Source: Lycorma delicatula
Lineage: Eukaryota; Arthropoda; Insecta; Hemiptera; Fulgoridae
Reading direction: 5' to 3'
Length of the DNA: 64,000 nt
Assembly (NCBI RefSeq): GCF_047948215.1
Contig: NC_134462.1
Span: 118,850,437 to 118,914,436, forward strand
Shown: positions 47,972-59,814 of the stretch, in pieces
Layout: every line of letters begins with the position of its first letter
Numbering within the stretch: the stretch's first letter is position 1
Notes under the pieces: model-generated
What the model saw: only the letters and a program-made list of their open reading frames with translations
Told to the model about the DNA's origin: nothing
Database searches by the model: none
Program-made: the position numbers and the translations under genes

Positions 47972-48277
47972 TTAAAGTAATTGTACGAAATTCCCCCCTT
48001 CACACTGTACACAGCACTCTGCCCGACGTAAAATATTTCCGGATGCTTTCCGTATCATCTCAGGATCGTTTCGTATAAATTCAATACCATATCGTATTTT
48101 AATGAGTAACTCTTCTTTAGTATTAACTTGTTGTCGGTATACTATCGTTTTCATATTGCCCCAAATGAAGTAATCATCTAGTGGCGTTACGTCAGGTAGC
48201 CAATGGATGGGTCCACTCAATTTCTCAGAATTAAATTTTACATATTTTTTTACTAAATCTTCCGATTTATTAGTCAT
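47972..48277 (-). pseudogene. C-terminal part of a Tc1/mariner-like transposase
   Basis: The minus-strand open frame of about 101 residues reads IHWLPDVTPLDDYFIWGNMK in its first half, which corresponds to the SPDLTPLDxFLWG block around the third catalytic acidic residue in this superfamily. It continues with VYRQQVNTKEELLIKI, FIRNDPEMIRKA and ends RRAECCVQCEGGNFVQLL, a typical C-terminal pattern. The N-terminal DNA-binding region and the first two catalytic residues are missing; the frame opens with KSEDLVKKYVKF, which I do not recognise. Despite truncation, the segment retains an uninterrupted frame to a stop. Confidence 0.78.
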
Positions 48278-48296
48278 TTAACAAAGTTATCGCATT

Positions 48297-48640
48297 AAAA
48301 ACCTAAAAAAAACTTGTTTTTTGACATATTTAAACTTGTTTTTTACGATGGTTTTCTTAAAAACTACTGAAGTTCTGGGACCTGCTTTTTCTTATTTGCC
48401 AACTCAAGTTACATAAAAAGCCACTAACTTTACTCCTTAATGTGGGTCGGAAAAATTACAGGAGGGCTTCTTTTTATTAGCAGAGCTCAAATTCGGGCAA
48501 CGTTTTCCGTAACTGTAACGCAAAATCAAAGCTTTTTCAGACCTATGTTTACGTGAACGTTTTTTCATTATTTTCACCAGAAGAACATGTCCTGAAAGTT
48601 CACGTTTCTTCGTGAGACTGTATATAATTAAACGTTCTAC
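48297..48640 (-). repeat. Right arm of long inverted repeat
   Basis: Reverse-complement partner of 47368-47700; inner edge AAACAAGTTTTTTTTAGG and outer part ACTTTCAGGACATGTT are shared. Outside this arm similarity fades. Confidence 0.75.
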
Positions 48641-50747
48641 TATCACACAATGGATTATTATAAACCGGTTACTATTCTGAATCGTCGATGAGTTATAAAA
48701 TTTAAAAAACATATCCTCGTTTTTCTTTGGTATATGGTTTTACATTTCGTAAATTAAATCGAGATACAAGTAGTCCGTTAAATCATATTCGGTTAAATTA
48801 CATTTTGCTTACGTTATAATTAAGGCCAGAAATACAGTTAGATCGTTTGCGTGTGATTAACAAGATATAATAGAAACCAGCCGTACCAAAGATTTAACTA
48901 AACCGTTCAAAACTACATAACTGTTTAGATTAGAGTTGCAGACTTTATATAGACTCGGTTGAAGTTAAGGACGACTCCCGGAGTTATACTCGGGTGGTCG
49001 GCAACATTGCATTTAAAGTTAGCGAACTAACTGTAAGATGCAATTTGTGTAGCAAGTAAACATGAATTTGTCTACACTTAGAGTTTACTAATAAGAGAAG
49101 TTCTAACATACTATATCCTTTCTCCCTCCCCTTTTTCTTTACCCTTTATCACCGTTACTAATACCGATCTCTCTTTCTCCATTTATCTACGTAGCATCTA
49201 CGTCTACAAAGTAGACTTTAGAATGTTTCTCTGTGTTAATCACTTTCTAACATGATTTATGTCGACCCGGGAAATTATACAATATTAGATGTAGCTACCC
49301 GAGTTATGATAAATTATTTTATTATAAAACTATTACGTATATGAAATTTCTCTTTAGTCGAATGTTACACAGATAATTAATTTTGTACTTTATCTAACTA
49401 ATGTGTAAATAAAAACCTATTTAAACTTAATAAGATGAAAGTGACAAAAAATAATCACAAATTAGACTATTTATTTGAACATCAAAAACAAAAATTAGCG
49501 CGTATTTGTTTTATGTTTAATAGTACGATTACTAACTTTAAATATTGCAAGTAATAACAAATTTCTAAAAAAAAAATGTTCAAAATTCAACGAGTGTATA
49601 AGTAATGTATAAAATCAATATTGAAAAATAGACTCGCCGATTCCTGAAATTTTTCGTAAAGTGCTGTGTAGCTGTATAACGATATATTGATATTCTTATT
49701 ATATTTTCCACCGAAAATTCTCTTTTTAGAACATCATATTTGATTGGATGTTTTTTTTTTTTTTACCTCTAAATATTTTCGATCGCGTTGAAAGAAAAAG
49801 TATTCACTTTTTATAAATAAACTCATGTAAACACATGAGTTTAAGCCGATTATATAAATATTATAATAAGCTTATAAATAATATTATATTAATTTTGAAA
49901 TAGTCATTCGTAAGGTAATTTAGTTAGAATTAAACGAATTACAAAGTTTATACCTCAACAGATAGAGCAATTTATTATTTTGTCTATTTGTTATTTTCGT
50001 AAAATAACAAATTAAGTTATTTTTTATATCTACTACCTCCGTGCATTTAGCTTAATATTATTTGACGTGTTATAATTTAACTACTTCATATCGTCTTTAA
50101 TTACGTTATTTTTTGTTTTATAGTTCATTGCGTGTTTTGTGATAATGTTCTTGTTGAGGTTTTACCACAGTTTCCCTTGACACATCCAGGCAAATACCGA
50201 GGCGCTTTCACTTTTTATCACAAGTATAGTAGTCATATGCATTTATTCTTGACGTGATCTATACAATCTATTATTCCGGTCAGGATAAAAGATAATCCAC
50301 GACGACCTGTTAGTCATGAAAGAATTTCTGATAAAATCAATTGCTCAACTTGCTTACTCACCAGACGTAGACTTCTGTGAATTTTAGCGATTTCTAAAAT
50401 TAGACCCTGGATTAAAATGTACGAAGATTTTTTAGTATCGCTGATATCCAGTGTAAATGATAAAGGAACTGAAAATTCTGAAAAAGAACGTTTCAAAACC
50501 GTTCGCAGTAGAGCACCATCTAAACCAGTATATAAATGCTATAGGGAAGAACTTTGGAAACAATAATAACTGTAAATTCTTATCGTGCAATTATTACAAT
50601 TTTTTAAAAAAATTATGAGCCGAATACATGTAAAGATAAGGTTAAAAATTAGTTTTCCGTTTTGTCATTTTTTATAATGAATAATGTTTCTTGTTGACAT
50701 GACTGGTACAAATTAATGTACCTTGTACAATAAAAACAAGGATTAAA
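48641..50747. other. AT-rich DNA without recognised genes
   Basis: No coding similarity was recognised. A small inverted pair (AAACTCATGT and ACATGAGTTT) occurs at about 49821-49845. A 60-codon minus-strand open frame at 50314-50496 has no family motif. Confidence 0.5.
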
Positions 50748-50870
50748 CTGTTATTTCCATTCGTAAAATTTGTCAAAAGGCGGAAATATCACTTTGGTTA
50801 ATGCTGACTTATCTTTTTTGAAATAAGTATTACCCTCACAAACCTACAAAAAAGGCTATACCTTTAAATG
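50748..50870 (+). repeat. Left copy of an inverted repeat pair
   Basis: Its sequence (blocks CGTAAAATTTGTC, TTAATGCTGACTTATC, GGCTATACC) is found in reverse complement at 52424-52550 about 1.55 kb to the right. Confidence 0.75.
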
Positions 50871-51289
50871 AAAAACCCTAATCCGCTATCGACCCGATAA
50901 ATACATAACCAATTAAAAGATCAAATGACCCTCATATATTTAATGCAGAACTGCCGTACAGTGATTTTCATGTAATATGAGTCATTACACCATCTCGTTG
51001 AAACTAGTTGTTGCTAAAAAGATGCTGTTTAGAATGAAGCCGAAATTAAGATTCTAAATCTGAAGTACAGTTATTTAGGCTTTAAAGGCTTAAAAATTCA
51101 AGTATGGGGCTCTGTTAAGGTAGGTTGTTATGTAGATTATGTTTCGGCTTAAACTGTGTAAATTTTCATACCATGTATTTACAAAGTGAAAATTTGCAAT
51201 ATTTGTTTTTCCTTAGATGTATTTAGTTTAATCATTACCTAATTTTGCAATTGCAGACTGTGAAACTGCTTATACTAATTTAAATTTTG
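50871..51289. other. AT-rich sequence inside the inverted pair
   Basis: Nothing recognised. Confidence 0.5.
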
Positions 51290-52010
51290 TCCGTCTTCTC
51301 CCCTGAGCCGGATCCTGCAGTTAAGTATAACTCTGCCAGGAGAGTGAGTACTCTAACGGGACTCCCCGTCTCGGCCCGCCGGTCGGATCTTACTTTGCGC
51401 CCTCCTGAAAACCTCATAATAGGATCCACTAGGCCCAGCTATGCCAGTTCCTGGGTTCCTGCACCGGGAGCCGGGACTCTGTCTTTATGCCAACCCTTCT
51501 AACGGGGACACCGCGAGTGGGGCGTCTCCGCCGGAACTCGGTCTCTTTGCTCGGGGGTGTGAGAGTTCCCGTGCCTCATCGTTACCGCCCACTTGTGCAA
51601 GCACGAACGAACGGCAGCTTTGCAGAGGGCTGTCCCTCATCCCCGAGCCCCCCCGATTCTTCTCCTGAAGAATCCTCATCACGAACCCTGCGATGGTATC
51701 AAAATTCTTGGAGCTCCGCAACATGGTGGCAATGATGTTCTTCACGCTGAGAAACTAGGCGAGCAAGCTAGGCGATATTCATTCCACACTGCGGAAATGA
51801 ATTCCGTAATGTTTCCCGGAACACCACGTGTTCCGGGGTATCCGGGTCGCCACAGTAAGGACAGAAGGGATCCTCCAACCACACAGGTAGACGCGGAAGA
51901 CCCAATGCCCAGTCAGGAACTACGTGAGCCAGTAGTTCAGCTCACTAAACCTCCAACCGGCCCACGACCTTATATCCGTGATAAGGCGGATATAATTTAA
52001 AATATTTAGA
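51290..52010 (-). pseudogene. R1-type ORF2 3' end and 3' UTR
   Basis: GC-rich compared with its surroundings. On the minus strand the first part encodes, in two frames, FLTGHWVFRVYL and then FCPYCGDPDTPEHVVF. These are the closing blocks of R1-clade ORF2 proteins: an LTGHG-type block and a C-terminal CCHC-type zinc finger, whose last cysteine appears lost. A frameshift separates them, and a stop follows at about 51770. The remainder to about 51290 is probably 3' UTR; it shares ordered blocks with 4630-4870. R1-clade LINEs often target rDNA or other specific sites, but no rDNA flank is visible. The endonuclease and polymerase are absent, consistent with 5' truncation. Confidence 0.72.
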
Positions 52011-52423
52011 TATACAGTAGTCAACTATATTTTTGGATGTTTAAAAAATGTATAGAGATTATAATAATATATACATATGTATACACACAGACTAGGTTTA
52101 TCATATAACCCAATCGACTGGTTTGATGGAGTGATACGTTTTATTTAGAAATAAAAGAAATGGGAAAACCAATTGCGCTCCACAAAACAATTTTACAAAC
52201 ACGCAAGCACTCGTGCGTGTATAAAAAATTAAATTAAACAAAATTAATAAAACACTACAAATAAAATGAGGATATCACAAAAATTATTGCATACAGAACA
52301 CTAGAAAACTAGTCACTTTTGCAGGGATTTTAGAATAAGAATAAAAGATAAAAAATCAAAATAATTATTGTCGCTCCACGTAATCCCAGTATAAAAATTA
52401 TATCTAATTTTTACATATTTAAG

Positions 52424-52550
52424 AATTTATAGGTATAGTCTTTTTTGTAGATATGTGAGGATAAAAGTTACCTTCAGAATGATAAGTCAGCATTAACCAG
52501 TCAAGTGATATTTCCCTTCGACAAATTTTACGGGTGGAAACAACAGATTC
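52424..52550 (-). repeat. Right copy of an inverted repeat pair
   Basis: Reverse-complement partner of 50748-50870. Together the copies enclose the R1-type fragment. Confidence 0.75.
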
Positions 52551-52691
52551 ATTGAAACTCGCATAATTTTTACGTATAGTTTTTTTTGTAATGTGTGCTG
52601 ATTATTGTTTTATAATCTAAATCACTGTCTAGGTTTAAATTTTAGTTAAAATTTTTTGTAAACGTTTTTTGTTCATCGAAATATTTATGTT

Positions 52692-53014
52692 TGACCAAAA
52701 CAAAAATTCTCCTTGTTAAAATAACCATGAGGCAGTTCTGCGTGAAATATTTGAAGGTCATTTAATGTTTACGTTTGTTGATGTGAAGTATTTGGCCGGA
52801 AATTTCTGCTTTACCGTAATGATTTATGTATTTGTGTTTTTTTTTTTTTGGTGGTGTTATATTACAGAAAGATTGTGCATTCAGCGATTTATAATGACTA
52901 AGATGTCAAGATTACAGTTAAGAGAGGAATTCTATTTCTATTCTAATTCTAATTATATTTCTATTTTATTTTTGACTGAAATAAAAAATTCTTCTTGTTA
53001 AAAAGCCCTGAGGC
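52692..53014 (+). repeat. Direct repeat pair (52692-52734 and 52973-53014)
   Basis: Both copies contain an AAAAATTCTCCTTGTTAAAA-type block followed by CATGAGGCA or CCTGAGGCA; they lie about 281 bases apart. Their origin is unknown. The open frame between them (52765-53001) is AT-rich and unrecognised. Confidence 0.65.
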
Positions 53015-54111
53015 ATGAATAGTAACCTCTTTATATCAATAAAATTTCTAAAATGTCTAGTTACAGTTAATTTTAATTAAATCCCGAATTTACTGGTTTA
53101 AAGGTAAACGACTTCATTTATTACGGTCACTAAACGCGGACTTTAAAAGAAAACTTAAATAAACGTCGCAGGGGTAAAGACAAGCAAAGTTTTTTTTAAG
53201 ATGATTAGCTAAATCTAAATGAAAATTCTTCTTACTGAACTAGTTTTATAATACGCTAGCTTTTACTTTATTTAATTTTCTCAGGTGTGCGAGCAGTTTC
53301 CAATGATCCTCTTCAATTTAATTAGCGAACTTGTATCATCTGATTTGTTTACCAATTATAGTTTTCAGAGTTAGAACTGCTCCTTCTGTAAGGTAGTTGA
53401 AATGTTGAAATTATTGCCGGTTTGAGCTACTTTTACGCTTTTTATAAAACAATACACTTCAAACATACGATGTTGAATACTCCACTCCAGCATTTCATTT
53501 AATAAATTCAAAACACATATAGACAACTGCAAGAAAGACTTACATTACTTTCTATTTCATAGCCGATGTTGCCGACTCCAAAACCGATTATTCTCTCCCC
53601 TCAATCTATTTCAAAAATCCTTTTTATTCTTCCCTAATATTATTTATATGTATACAATTCCAAAATCTAAAATTATTAATTATATAAGCCTACTTTCTTT
53701 ACCTATTTAAAGATTATTCTGTGTTATGAAATGCTGATAGCCCAACTCCAGTTTGGCTATATCAAAAATTGAACCAAATTAATGGTATCATTAATTGAAT
53801 CCGAACGACTTAAGTATAGCTGTAACCCTTACATTGACCTTGTTTAACGCTATCGTAGGCTTATTCAACGTCCCTGTTTAAGTGATATCTTTACTGTGAA
53901 ATGAATTCAGATTGAGATGTATAAAAAAACAGAAAACAAAAGCAAACAGATTTTTTTTTAAAATCCTAATTTTGGATATCACTGATAGCCATTGTAATAA
54001 AATCTTATATAAGTAAAATGTTTTCATAATGTTACTTAGCATAAAAAAAAATAATAACCAATCAGCAGTCCTATTCTACTCTTGCCGATTCCAACTAGAA
54101 TTTTCTTTGCA
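53015..54111. other. AT-rich DNA without recognised genes
   Basis: Nothing recognised. Confidence 0.5.
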
Positions 54112-54312
54112 AGTTATAGGGTGGTTAGCCATTGCCTTCCCAATGCGGTTAATTAAAACTCAACCACCAAAGAACACCGATATCCACAGTCTAGTTTTCA
54201 AATCCATTAAAAGCAACTGCTTTTACAAGGACTTGAACCTTAGAACTCTTAACTTCGAAATCAGCTGATTTGCGATGATAAGTTTAACCACTAGACCAAC
54301 ACGGCGACGGGT
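54112..54312 (-). repeat. SINE-1 copy, diverged
   Basis: The minus strand shows a head with GTGTTGGTCTAGTGG (A-box-like), AAATCAGCTGATTT, a B-box-like GGTTCAAGTCC, and the GGTGTTCTTTGGTGGTTG block shared with 37071-37361. The 3' part is lost or replaced. No target duplication was recognised. Confidence 0.8.
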
Positions 54313-54545
54313 TAGTACGTAGCATATCTTCACTGAAAGAATATATTTTTTTTTACATTTATATTAGCTGAATATTTTAACAATTATGAAAATATTAGAA
54401 AAGTTCCCCAGTAACATTGCTAATTTTAGGTAGATTTCATAAGAAAGCTACCTATTGTAATGGATACCAAGACTTCCGGAAAATTTTGACATATCTTCTC
54501 GTTTCATATCCCCCAGACCCCAAAACCAACGTCAGCTCAAAAGTT
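54313..54545. other. Unassigned sequence before the palindrome
   Basis: Nothing recognised apart from repeat-like CCCCAGACCCCAAAACC. Confidence 0.4.
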
Positions 54546-54589
54546 TATATATACATTTCTATATATATATATATAGAAATGTATATATA
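54546..54589. repeat. Perfect 44-bp palindrome in a TA microsatellite
   Basis: The segment equals its own reverse complement. CATTTCT at 54554-54560 pairs with AGAAATG at 54575-54581, flanked and separated by TA units. It may be a by-product of microsatellite inversion. Confidence 0.9.
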
Positions 54590-55142
54590 TATATATATAT
54601 TTCACTTTCTTGTGGACACGATAACTGCCGTAAGTTTTCGCCAATCACTTTCATATTTTTCCCTGGAATAACTCGACCAAAAATCTCGGTCGAGTTTGTT
54701 AACGGCCAAAATTGGACCATGGGGATGGAAATGAGTGGCTTTTTTAAAAAAAAAACGAAATATTGCTAACTTTTTATTAAGTAAAATATCGAATTCGTTT
54801 AAAATTCCTACGTTTCTTTGAATAAGAATCTAAAAATTCTGTAAGTAAAGGAATTGAAAAAATGGGGTTTTCAAGAGATAAAAAATCATATCTCCCTTAG
54901 TAGACACAGTATTGCATCGGTTTTGAGCGGGCATTAGTCCTCTAAAGATTACATAAAACTTTTGTCTGAAGCAAGTTTTGATATGACCCACCCTTACGGC
55001 AAGGGATGACCAAAAAAAAAAAAAAAAACAGAATAAACAAAATATAGCTATAACTATCTTATAAAGAAAAATATCGAATTCTATTGCAAGGAAATGATTC
55101 TATTGCCAAATAAAGAAGAAGAAAAAACATTCACATAGTCAT
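54590..55142. other. Unassigned repeat-like sequence
   Basis: Contains TCGGTCGAGTTTG and AATTGGACCATGG blocks of a repetitive flavour and a 17-base A run near 55012-55028, but no class could be assigned. Confidence 0.4.
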
Positions 55143-55571
55143 GTCAGAAAACGGTTCGTTAGTGAGTTTGGCTCGTGAACCATTTAGACCTGGCTTTCTG
55201 CTCCATCTGTGAAATTAAACTGGACTTGGGGTACTGATGGAGGGGTAAATGTGGTGCTTTCTTAACTCGGCAGTTACCTTTGTAGATAATTTAATTCTGA
55301 AAAAAGTGATGTAAATAACGTCCATCAAAATTAAACACAAATTTAAAAAATTCAACTTTAATTATAAACAAAACATACAAACCGGATTGGAAAAGAGATA
55401 CGATATAAACAGAACAATTTTCATCAATATTTGAATAGAAAACTTAAAAAAACAGAAAAAATGAATAAATAGATTTTAAAAACAATCACTTTTTTTCTGA
55501 AAATTAATTAATATCAAAATGGTTACTAAATGTTTCGCTGGCTGAAACTCGCTAACGAACGGTTTTCTGAC
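55143..55571. repeat. Inverted repeat pair, 27-bp arms 25/27 matched
   Basis: 55143-55169 and 55545-55571 are reverse complements with two mismatches (GTCAGAAAACGGTTCGTTAG against GTCAGAAAACCGTTCGTTAG over the first 20 bases). The sequence just outside the right arm, CCTATGTTTATTTGAACG, resembles CCTATGTTTACGTGAACG in the right arm of the 47.4-48.6 kb element, suggesting one repeat family. The 375-base interior encodes nothing recognisable. Confidence 0.7.
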
Positions 55572-55620
55572 CTATGTTTATTTGAACGTTTTTCTTATTT
55601 TTGTCTGTAGAATCATCTCC

Positions 55621-56869
55621 CGAGAGATTGCTGTCCAATTTGGAATCACTGTATGCCGTACATCCGCATGAAAACTTTTTCCGATGTAAAATATATTTCT
55701 CGGAATGGATTAAAATTTTCAACTCCATAGAAGTGCTAATGAACTATTTTAAAAATATTCATTTGAAAAAATCTAAAAATCTACCACTTCTTTCATCGGT
55801 TTATAGGTACTACCTTCTTTTTTAAATAGTAAAAAAAATTATGCAATACAATTTTGGTTCGGAATTTGCGTAGTAAATTGTACAAACCTGCACCGATTGT
55901 AGGTGAAAAAAAAATATATCGATGGTATAAATTATACGTGCTGCTTGAAACACAAAACATTTTCCGTAACGTACAAAATAGAAAGAGGTGGTAATAATTT
56001 ACAACTACCAAAGCAAGTAAAAAGGCTTTTTTTCATCGTATCAGATAGGAAATAGAATCGTGCATTCTCTTTGTGTTTTTTATTGTGTACAGGCCTGCTG
56101 TATATTTAACAACTTTGTTTCACTTTACTATCGTTCTGTTATTTCTTCTTTAGTTCTTAACGCTTTTAATAGCGATATTGTCATTAACTTATGAAGATAA
56201 AATATTTTTGAATCTTTATTTACAATTTTTAATTAATTTTACTTAGTTGCTTTTTATAATTTTCTAACGGTTACTTAGGAATTTTCTAAATTTTATCGCA
56301 TAATGCGGTTTAATAATTTGTTTTTATTCAAATTTTATTTTTACTAAAAGTAAAATATTCGACGATATATTTCATTTTTTATTTGCCACGAGTCATTTTT
56401 TCAATGTATTTGAAATTTAATGAATCGTTTTATAATACGTAATAAGGTAATCCTTTATTAAGCATAGTATTTCTTATTTCCAAATCACTTTACCGTTAAA
56501 TTATACAGTTTAATTTAGTTAATTGAAATTTCCCTTAACAACAAAAAAAACGATTAAAATTAAAGTAGTACTTTCGGGTACAAAACAAAAGTTCTATTAT
56601 TTAACAAAATTTAGATAACGTAAACACATAGTAGTTCTATTTAAGATGACTGAAGTAGGGTTGGCACTGCTAATAGTACAGTGAGGAGATGTGTATCTCG
56701 ATGTTGTACACGGTAAGAAGCCAGCCACCGGTCTCGCAATTAGTCCTCTTCCTGCGCATCACTTGAGTTTAATGAACTCTAACGGGTAATATATATATAT
56801 ATATATAATGTGCTGTTATAATAAAGTAAAAACCTCTTTATCTTATTCTGTTTATTAAGATAGTGTTGT
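55621..56869. other. AT-rich DNA; short TA tract near 56790-56808
   Basis: No gene recognised. A more complex patch at 56640-56780 has no known similarity. Confidence 0.5.
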
Positions 56870-57330
56870 TTATTTATTCCTTTTTTCTTTTAATTTTTTT
56901 TACTGTGGGCCGAGCAAATATTATTTCTTTTGGTTTCTGTTTCTTTTCTCCCAATATTCTATCAATCTTTTCACTTATTTTGTCTTTCTCTTCCGACCGT
57001 TCAATTTGCTTTCAAATTGAAATCGAATCGGTTTTTGAAAGCAACTTACGGTTTCAAACTCAACTTCGTGAATCTTTTGTCTGAATAGATTTCTGTCTTT
57101 CATTTCCTGTACTTGGATCCCTAGATTCTGTAATTCTTTGTTCATTTCTTATAGGTACACATTGTTACTCTTTTGTTCCCAGAATTAAATGAATATTTGT
57201 TTATTTAGTCTCTGTTCGTCGATTCTGTGCACACGGCCCAGGAATGTCAGTCTCCTTCTTCTTATACTTTTTTCGATATCCTCTCTTTCTTCATAAAGTT
57301 AACGGTTGGATTTCAAATTGTATCCTTCTA
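56870..57330 (-). pseudogene. RTE-type reverse transcriptase 3' end relic
   Basis: The minus strand encodes IRRRRLTFLGRVHRIDEQRL near 57280-57220, matching the RRxRLxxFGHVxRMxxxRL block close to the end of RTE-like polyproteins. The blocks MNKELQNLGIQ, MKDRNLFR and a Lys/Arg-rich tail follow, in the order seen at the C-terminus of such elements. The reverse transcriptase palm and everything upstream is missing. Stops are few, but the frame changes at least once. Confidence 0.7.
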
Positions 57331-59814
57331 TTGTTTTCTTGAGCTAGGATTGTTATCAGTGTTTTATCTATTTCATTTAACGGTACCATGTAAGGTATAA
57401 CGTTTCACTTTCGTACTATAAAATTTATTTATTTTAATTTTTTGCCGATACCGTAATAATTTTTTTATATTGATACAGTCTAAATTATCACTATTGTTTT
57501 TTTTTTAATTTTTTATTTAATAATTTGTTATTCTAAATTAATGAAATTATTAGGTAATTAGGCTTTTATGAAAGATCAAATTACACATACATATAAACAG
57601 ATGTACAAATTAGCGTAGTAAATTTTATAAGGTTGTGAATATCATTAAACAGAAGCAAATATTAACTGATTTTTGTGACAATAAAAGTATAAGGGTATAT
57701 ATAGTATTGAAATAAAATAGATTTGTAGAAAGATTTGTATATATATATATATAGTATGAGCTAACCCATTCGCGTGAACAGAATAACAAGGCCACAGGGC
57801 ATTTTTCAATGACCTCGTTCGAGGCTATCGATCGACGTCTCTCTCTTTTTAGCCTCGTCACACATCAATGAAGAATAATATACAATACCCCTTCTAATCA
57901 ACCACCTCTTTTTTAATATCGGATATAAAATGACCCGTCAATTGAAAACACGGAATTAAGGTTTCTGTAGGCCTATTATTCTTCATTGTTTGTCACAAAA
58001 TCAAAAAAAAAGGAAAAACTCATTTCATAGTAGTTATTTATGATGTTCTATATACATAAGAATAATCTTTTTTATTAACCTTTTTTTTAATTTTAATTTT
58101 GTTACATAATATATTTCACTTTAAAAATAAATTCTATAATTTATTAGACAAGCACATGTGATTAAACAAAAACAAAAATCAAATTGATATTTGATTTTTT
58201 CATCCGTGAAAAAGAATAAGAAGAAGAATCCGTGAACTATATAAAGTAATTTAATAATATTGCAAGAAAAGGTTTTGTATTACTAACACTGAAATTTCTT
58301 AATTTTAGATATACAAAAAAATAGAAATATATGCATGTATTTAAAAATCCTGTATGCTATTTATATAAAACAGAAGAAAATACTAGGACAATTTTTTTTT
58401 CTACTGTTCTTGCGTAAATGAACGTAGAGCTAGCTATAAAACAGTTAAGGTAAAATAAAAGTTCGTCAAAATTGTTTTGTATGTGTTGATTATAGTCGGT
58501 TTAAATCTATCGGCCGATGTCGGTAGGGCTTAATTTCAACTTAGTTGTGAGAGCACCAAAGAGCTTCATCCGATGTTGCCAAGGTCTTATGAAGTTAAGT
58601 ACTACAAATAATTTTTTAATATGCTATAAATTCGTAGTAACTACACCACGGCAAATGTTATGAGAAATAACATTTCAAATTCCATCTCTAGTAAAATTTT
58701 ATTATTTTTTTTTTAAAAACCTTTTTTAAAAAATATATTTAACTTCGTTTATAAAAACTGTTTATCTTAAATTTTTTTCCGTCATTATAACGGTTCTGTT
58801 TTACTTATACTCGTGTTTTCTAATGTCACAATAATTACTTCTATTATTAATTTATTCCTACTAAAATTAAACCTAATTTAATAAATAACTACAACAGTAA
58901 TTAATATGATTAATAAAATAACAACGAAATCTCTAAATTAAAATTCTCATTCACAAGCATATAATGTAAATTTAAATAAAATCAACGTTATATTATTTGA
59001 AATTTTAACACAATTAGATATGTACAATCTGAGGTACATATCTACCTCGGAGGAATGAATAAATAAGATGAATGATAGTAAATTTCTTACGAGAAAGGCC
59101 TAATATCGATTAATTTCTTTATGCGCATTTACTTCTAGAAGTCATGCGTTTTAAAACAGGTCAGTAGGATGTAAACGTCATAAACGTTCATGTGTCGTCA
59201 CTGTTCTCCAAAAGCTAATTGCTAGAACATGGATGGTTATTTATTCTTGTTTGATGCACTGAAGCAAATCTTGAGATCTCTTCTGCGAGTATAGTTACGT
59301 ACAAACTTAATCTAAACTTATTTATAATGTACCAAAGTGATGATACTTTGGATTGCAAATGTAATACACTTATGTTGGAATTTGCTGATGTTCCCCACAG
59401 GTCCAGATCGGTTCAAGGACGGCTTTGTAAATTATTAAGTATTACTTAAAAAATAATTTTAAGTCTCTATTTTGTATCCAATAAATTTGATGAAATTTAA
59501 TATTGAGTTATGTCCTTTGTTCAAGTGAGCCTTTAGTCAAGCCGCACACACAAGTATTTTTCCAAATCTGATTGTGGCAGCTGAATGTTATTGTGTGTAA
59601 GTGTAACAGGTGGGCAGAAGTTTGTTTAGAGAGAGAATGTAACGCGTGTACGTTTATTTTCATTAGACTTTAAAAACTACCACTTCTGTTCTGCTTTTAT
59701 GTTGTTTAAATGTTTTCAAGGTGCTCTGATGCGGTGTCTGGTGATAAATTAATTGTTTATATTGCGATCAAAGAAAAAACACCTGTTATATATTTGGAGA
59801 AATAGACATATTGG
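57331..59814. other. AT-rich DNA; TA tract at 57737-57754
   Basis: No coding similarity, SINE or transposon end recognised on either strand. Two more complex patches (57760-57860 and 58500-58610) could not be assigned. Confidence 0.5.

Larger units (their letters stand above)
47368..48640 (-). mobile_element. Transposase remnant enclosed by ~330-bp inverted repeats
   Basis: The left arm (47368-47700) and the reverse complement of the right arm (48297-48640) align over most of their length. Shared blocks include ACTTTCAGGACATGTT, TAAAAAGAAGCCCT and ATTAAGGAGTAAAGTT. I judge them roughly three-quarters identical by eye. Between them lies the C-terminal part of a Tc1/mariner-like transposase. 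The arrangement could be a DNA transposon with long inverted termini that has lost most of its gene, or two inverted copies of a dispersed repeat on either side of a transposase scrap. A related arm-like sequence appears at 55545-55620. Confidence 0.6.

Noticed and set aside
51287..51735. Plus-strand GC-rich open frames
   Set aside because: The minus strand carries the R1-type zinc finger block, so these plus-strand frames are shadows within that retrotransposon's 3' region.
54546..54589. Transcription terminator hairpin
   Set aside because: It is made of TA microsatellite units around two short complementary words, and there is no adjacent gene in a bacterial-type context.
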